DNA of 6,885 nt from JAYTJL01 sp964400155 (GTDB lineage Bacteria; Patescibacteriota; Saccharimonadia; Saccharimonadales; UBA10212): assembly GCA_964400155.1 (NCBI GenBank), contig CAYNSQ010000030.1, forward strand, positions 1 to 6,885, read 5' to 3'. Each line of letters starts with the position of its first letter. The stretch's first letter is position 1. Shown in pieces: positions 5,703-6,885 of this stretch. Made by a program: the position numbers and the translations under genes. The notes below the pieces were generated by a model. The model did not search any database, was not told the origin of the DNA, and saw only the letters and a list, made by a program, of their open reading frames with translations.

Positions 5703-5745
5703 CCGTGCATATCACCTGGATATCTATGAGCATCCAGATGCACGG
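5703..5745. repeat. Leader hairpin 1 (bulged)
   Basis: CCGTGCAT (5703-5710) pairs with ATGCACGG (5738-5745), and after a five-base bulge CTGGAT (5716-5721) pairs with ATCCAG (5732-5737). This gives 14 bp in total with a ten-base loop. A bulged two-part stem of this kind is more RNA-like than a simple palindrome. Confidence 0.7.
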
Positions 5746-5764
5746 ATGTAAAGTAAAGAAAAGA

Positions 5765-5812
5765 AGCTATTGGTTTGAGCTCAAATTAATCGAGCGGTGA
5801 TTACCAATAGCT
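5765..5812. repeat. Leader hairpin 2
   Basis: AGCTATTGGT (5765-5774) and ACCAATAGCT (5803-5812) are perfect 10-base arms around a 28-base loop. The loop begins with the palindrome TTGAGCTCAA (5775-5784). Confidence 0.7.
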
Positions 5813-5821
5813 AGTCAAGAA

Positions 5822-5843
5822 TAATCCCGATTTATCGGGATTA
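5822..5843. repeat. Leader hairpin 3, near-perfect palindrome
   Basis: TAATCCCGAT (5822-5831) and ATCGGGATTA (5834-5843) are perfect 10-base arms separated by TT. The short centre makes it close to a true palindrome, so it could be a DNA site as well as an RNA hairpin. No T tract follows. Confidence 0.7.
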
Positions 5844-5856
5844 GGACAAACCCAGT

Positions 5857-5879
5857 GCTTCTCACTATCGTGAGGAAGC
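5857..5879. repeat. Leader hairpin 4
   Basis: GCTTCTCAC (5857-5865) pairs with GTGAGGAAGC (5870-5879) with one bulged G, giving nine base pairs and a four-base TATC loop. Confidence 0.65.
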
Positions 5880-5894
5880 CATTTACCATTAACT

Positions 5895-5916
5895 ACCTGC
5901 CCGTAGGCAGGCAGGT
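5895..5916. repeat. Leader hairpin 5, GC-rich REP-like palindrome
   Basis: CCTGCC (5896-5901) pairs with GGCAGG (5906-5911) around CGTA. A shifted pairing ACCTGCC (5895-5901) with GGCAGGT (5910-5916) is also possible. The GC-rich arms stand out from the surrounding AT-rich text and resemble dispersed intergenic palindromes. Confidence 0.65.
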
Positions 5917-5972
5917 TTACCTTTTACCATGCATTAACCATTGATCCATTAACCTTGTTCTTCACGGAAAAT

Positions 5973-6012
5973 GGTGAACGGAAAACGTACGGTGAACAGT
6001 GAACGGAAAACG
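5973..6012 (+). repeat. Direct repeat GTGAACGGAAAACG, two full copies
   Basis: Copies lie at 5974-5987 and 5999-6012, 25 bases apart, with a partial copy GGTGAACA (5991-5998) between them. Upstream, CATTAACC occurs at 5932-5939 and 5947-5954, with CATTAACT at 5887-5894. CCATTAACC (5946-5954) can pair with GGTTGAATGG (6012-6021) with one bulge, so the two blocks may form the arms of a larger imperfect fold. Confidence 0.65.
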
Positions 6013-6066
6013 GTTGAATGGCTTATCACCTTGGTGAGGAGCATTTGGGTAAATGCACAAAAATCA

Positions 6067-6088
6067 CATGACCAATTTATTGGTCATG
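6067..6088. repeat. Leader hairpin 6, adjacent to the 23S 5' end
   Basis: CATGACCAAT (6067-6076) and ATTGGTCATG (6079-6088) are perfect 10-base arms around TT. The stem ends about five bases before the estimated mature 23S 5' end. A smaller stem, GCATTT/AAATGC (6041-6046 with 6051-6056), precedes it. Position suggests a possible role in 5' processing. Confidence 0.7.
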
Positions 6089-6093
6089 AACGT

Positions 6094-6885
6094 AAAAAGT
6101 TACATAAGCGCACATAAGGAATGCCTTGACACAAGATACCGACGAAGGACGTAGTAGATTGCGAAAAGCTTCGGGGAACTGTCTAACAAGTTTTGATCCG
6201 AAGATGTCCGAATGGGGAAACCTTGCTAGAGTTATGTCTAGTAGCACTTGTCTGAATATATAGGACGAGAGAGCGGTAAGCTGGGGAACTGAAACATCTT
6301 AGTACCCAGAGGAAGAGAAAGTAAACAACGATTTCCGGAGTAGTGGCGAGCGAAACGGAATCAGCCCAAACCTTAACCATTTCCATCTATTTATTTAGGT
6401 GGATAAGTTGGTAGACGAAAATGTTTAAGGGGTTGCGACTAACAAACAACCAGTTTTGGAACTCTAACATTGTTTAGAGCTCTAGAACTGAGACAGGACC
6501 TACCATTGTCCTGTATAAGGTTACAGAAAATTGCTTGGCGAGTAGAAGTAGCTGGAAAGCTGCGCCAAAGAGAGTGAAAGCCTCGTATATCAAGTTAAGC
6601 AAACCTTATAATTTGTTCTGGCGTGAGCCGGAAGGAATTACACGAGTCATTTATGATTCGGTTAATTCCTTAAGTCGAGTAGGTCGGGACACGTGAAACC
6701 CTGACTGAATCTGGGGGGTCCACCCTCCAAGGCTAAATATATCTTGTGATCGATAGTGTACAAGTACCGTGAGGGAAAGGTTAAAAGAACGGCGGATAGC
6801 CGAGTGAAATAGATCCTGAAATTATGTGCGTACAAGGAGTCGGAGCCCTTCGGGGTGACGGCGTGCTTTTTGTAGAACGATCCAG
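6094..6885 (+). rRNA. 23S ribosomal RNA, 5' part (domain I), cut by the window end
   Basis: The 5' end is estimated by aligning ATAAGCG...AATGCC with the E. coli start, so it is good to a few bases. Conserved domain I landmarks follow in order: GACGAAGGACGT, CCGAATGGGGAAACC (6208-6222), GGGGAACTGAAACATC (6283-6298), AGTAGTGGCGAGCGAA (6339-6354), CCTCCAAGGCTAAATA, and AGTACCGTGAGGGAAAGG (6763-6780). The window stops at a point equal to roughly base 570 of E. coli, although about 790 bases have passed, so this rRNA has about 200 extra bases, mostly between 6371 and 6671. No 16S gene lies upstream on this strand. Confidence 0.95.

Larger units (their letters stand above)
5549..6093 (+). other. 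Non-coding, hairpin-rich leader of the 23S rRNA gene
   Basis: No plausible protein gene, tRNA or 16S remnant is visible here. The first 150 bases are unremarkable apart from CCAG/CTGG-type short pairings. From about 5700 to the 23S 5' end come six clear inverted repeats and a block of short direct repeats, listed separately. None of the hairpins is followed by a T tract, so they should not terminate transcription. They may fold the precursor, guide processing, or be REP-like genomic palindromes. Confidence 0.6.

Noticed and set aside
5542..5733. Minus-strand 63-codon open frame in the 23S leader
   Set aside because: No ribosome site, overlaps the divergent promoter and leader hairpin 1, and the protein text has no recognisable feature.
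5882..6021. CRISPR array
   Set aside because: The repeats are 8-14 bases, irregularly spaced and without unique spacers of constant length.
6183..6386. Minus-strand 67-codon open frame
   Set aside because: It lies inside the 23S rRNA gene.

Overview
The window looks like a chromosomal segment of an uncultured candidate-phylum bacterium, most likely Patescibacteria/CPR (Saccharibacteria-like or a relative). This rests on recalled family resemblance. The two largest non-enzymatic genes encode secreted Asn/Thr/Gly-rich proteins built on GPDS...NTTGGNATTG repeats, which I associate with CPR genomes, and the rRNA genes are not arranged as a classical operon. The phylum is an inference; the 23S fragment could settle it. 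Stop codons used are TAA, TAG, TGA and TAG, so the standard bacterial code fits.

Layout from left to right. Positions 1-55 (minus) hold the 5' part of tRNA-Ala(TGC), with its own promoter just upstream. Then come four minus-strand protein genes. In transcription order they are: an exported TIM-barrel glycoside-hydrolase-like protein (5436-4237); after an AT-rich gap of about 600 bp, a small membrane-anchored Ser/Thr/Asn-rich protein (3619-3083); a secreted two-repeat protein with Asp ladders (2949-2362); and a large four-repeat surface protein with a Thr-Pro stalk and a C-terminal membrane anchor (2196-103). On the plus strand, a divergent promoter near 5520-5548 is followed by about 540 bp of non-coding, hairpin-rich DNA and then the 5' part of the 23S rRNA gene (about 6094 to the window end).

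How the parts may work together (inference). All four proteins have a hydrophobic N-terminal or near-N-terminal segment and should act outside the membrane. The last two share a repeat module, so they may contribute to one surface structure, with the small anchored protein and the glycosidase-like protein as possible partners. No 16S gene lies upstream of the 23S, because a divergent protein gene occupies the place where it would be. A tRNA-Ala that in many bacteria sits in the 16S-23S spacer is here 6 kb away on the other strand.

The parts most worth a second look are the hairpin array in front of the 23S gene, the repeat family shared by the two adjacent surface proteins, a folded 5' UTR element with two competing stems before the two-repeat gene, and a probably leaderless start on the glycosidase-like gene.
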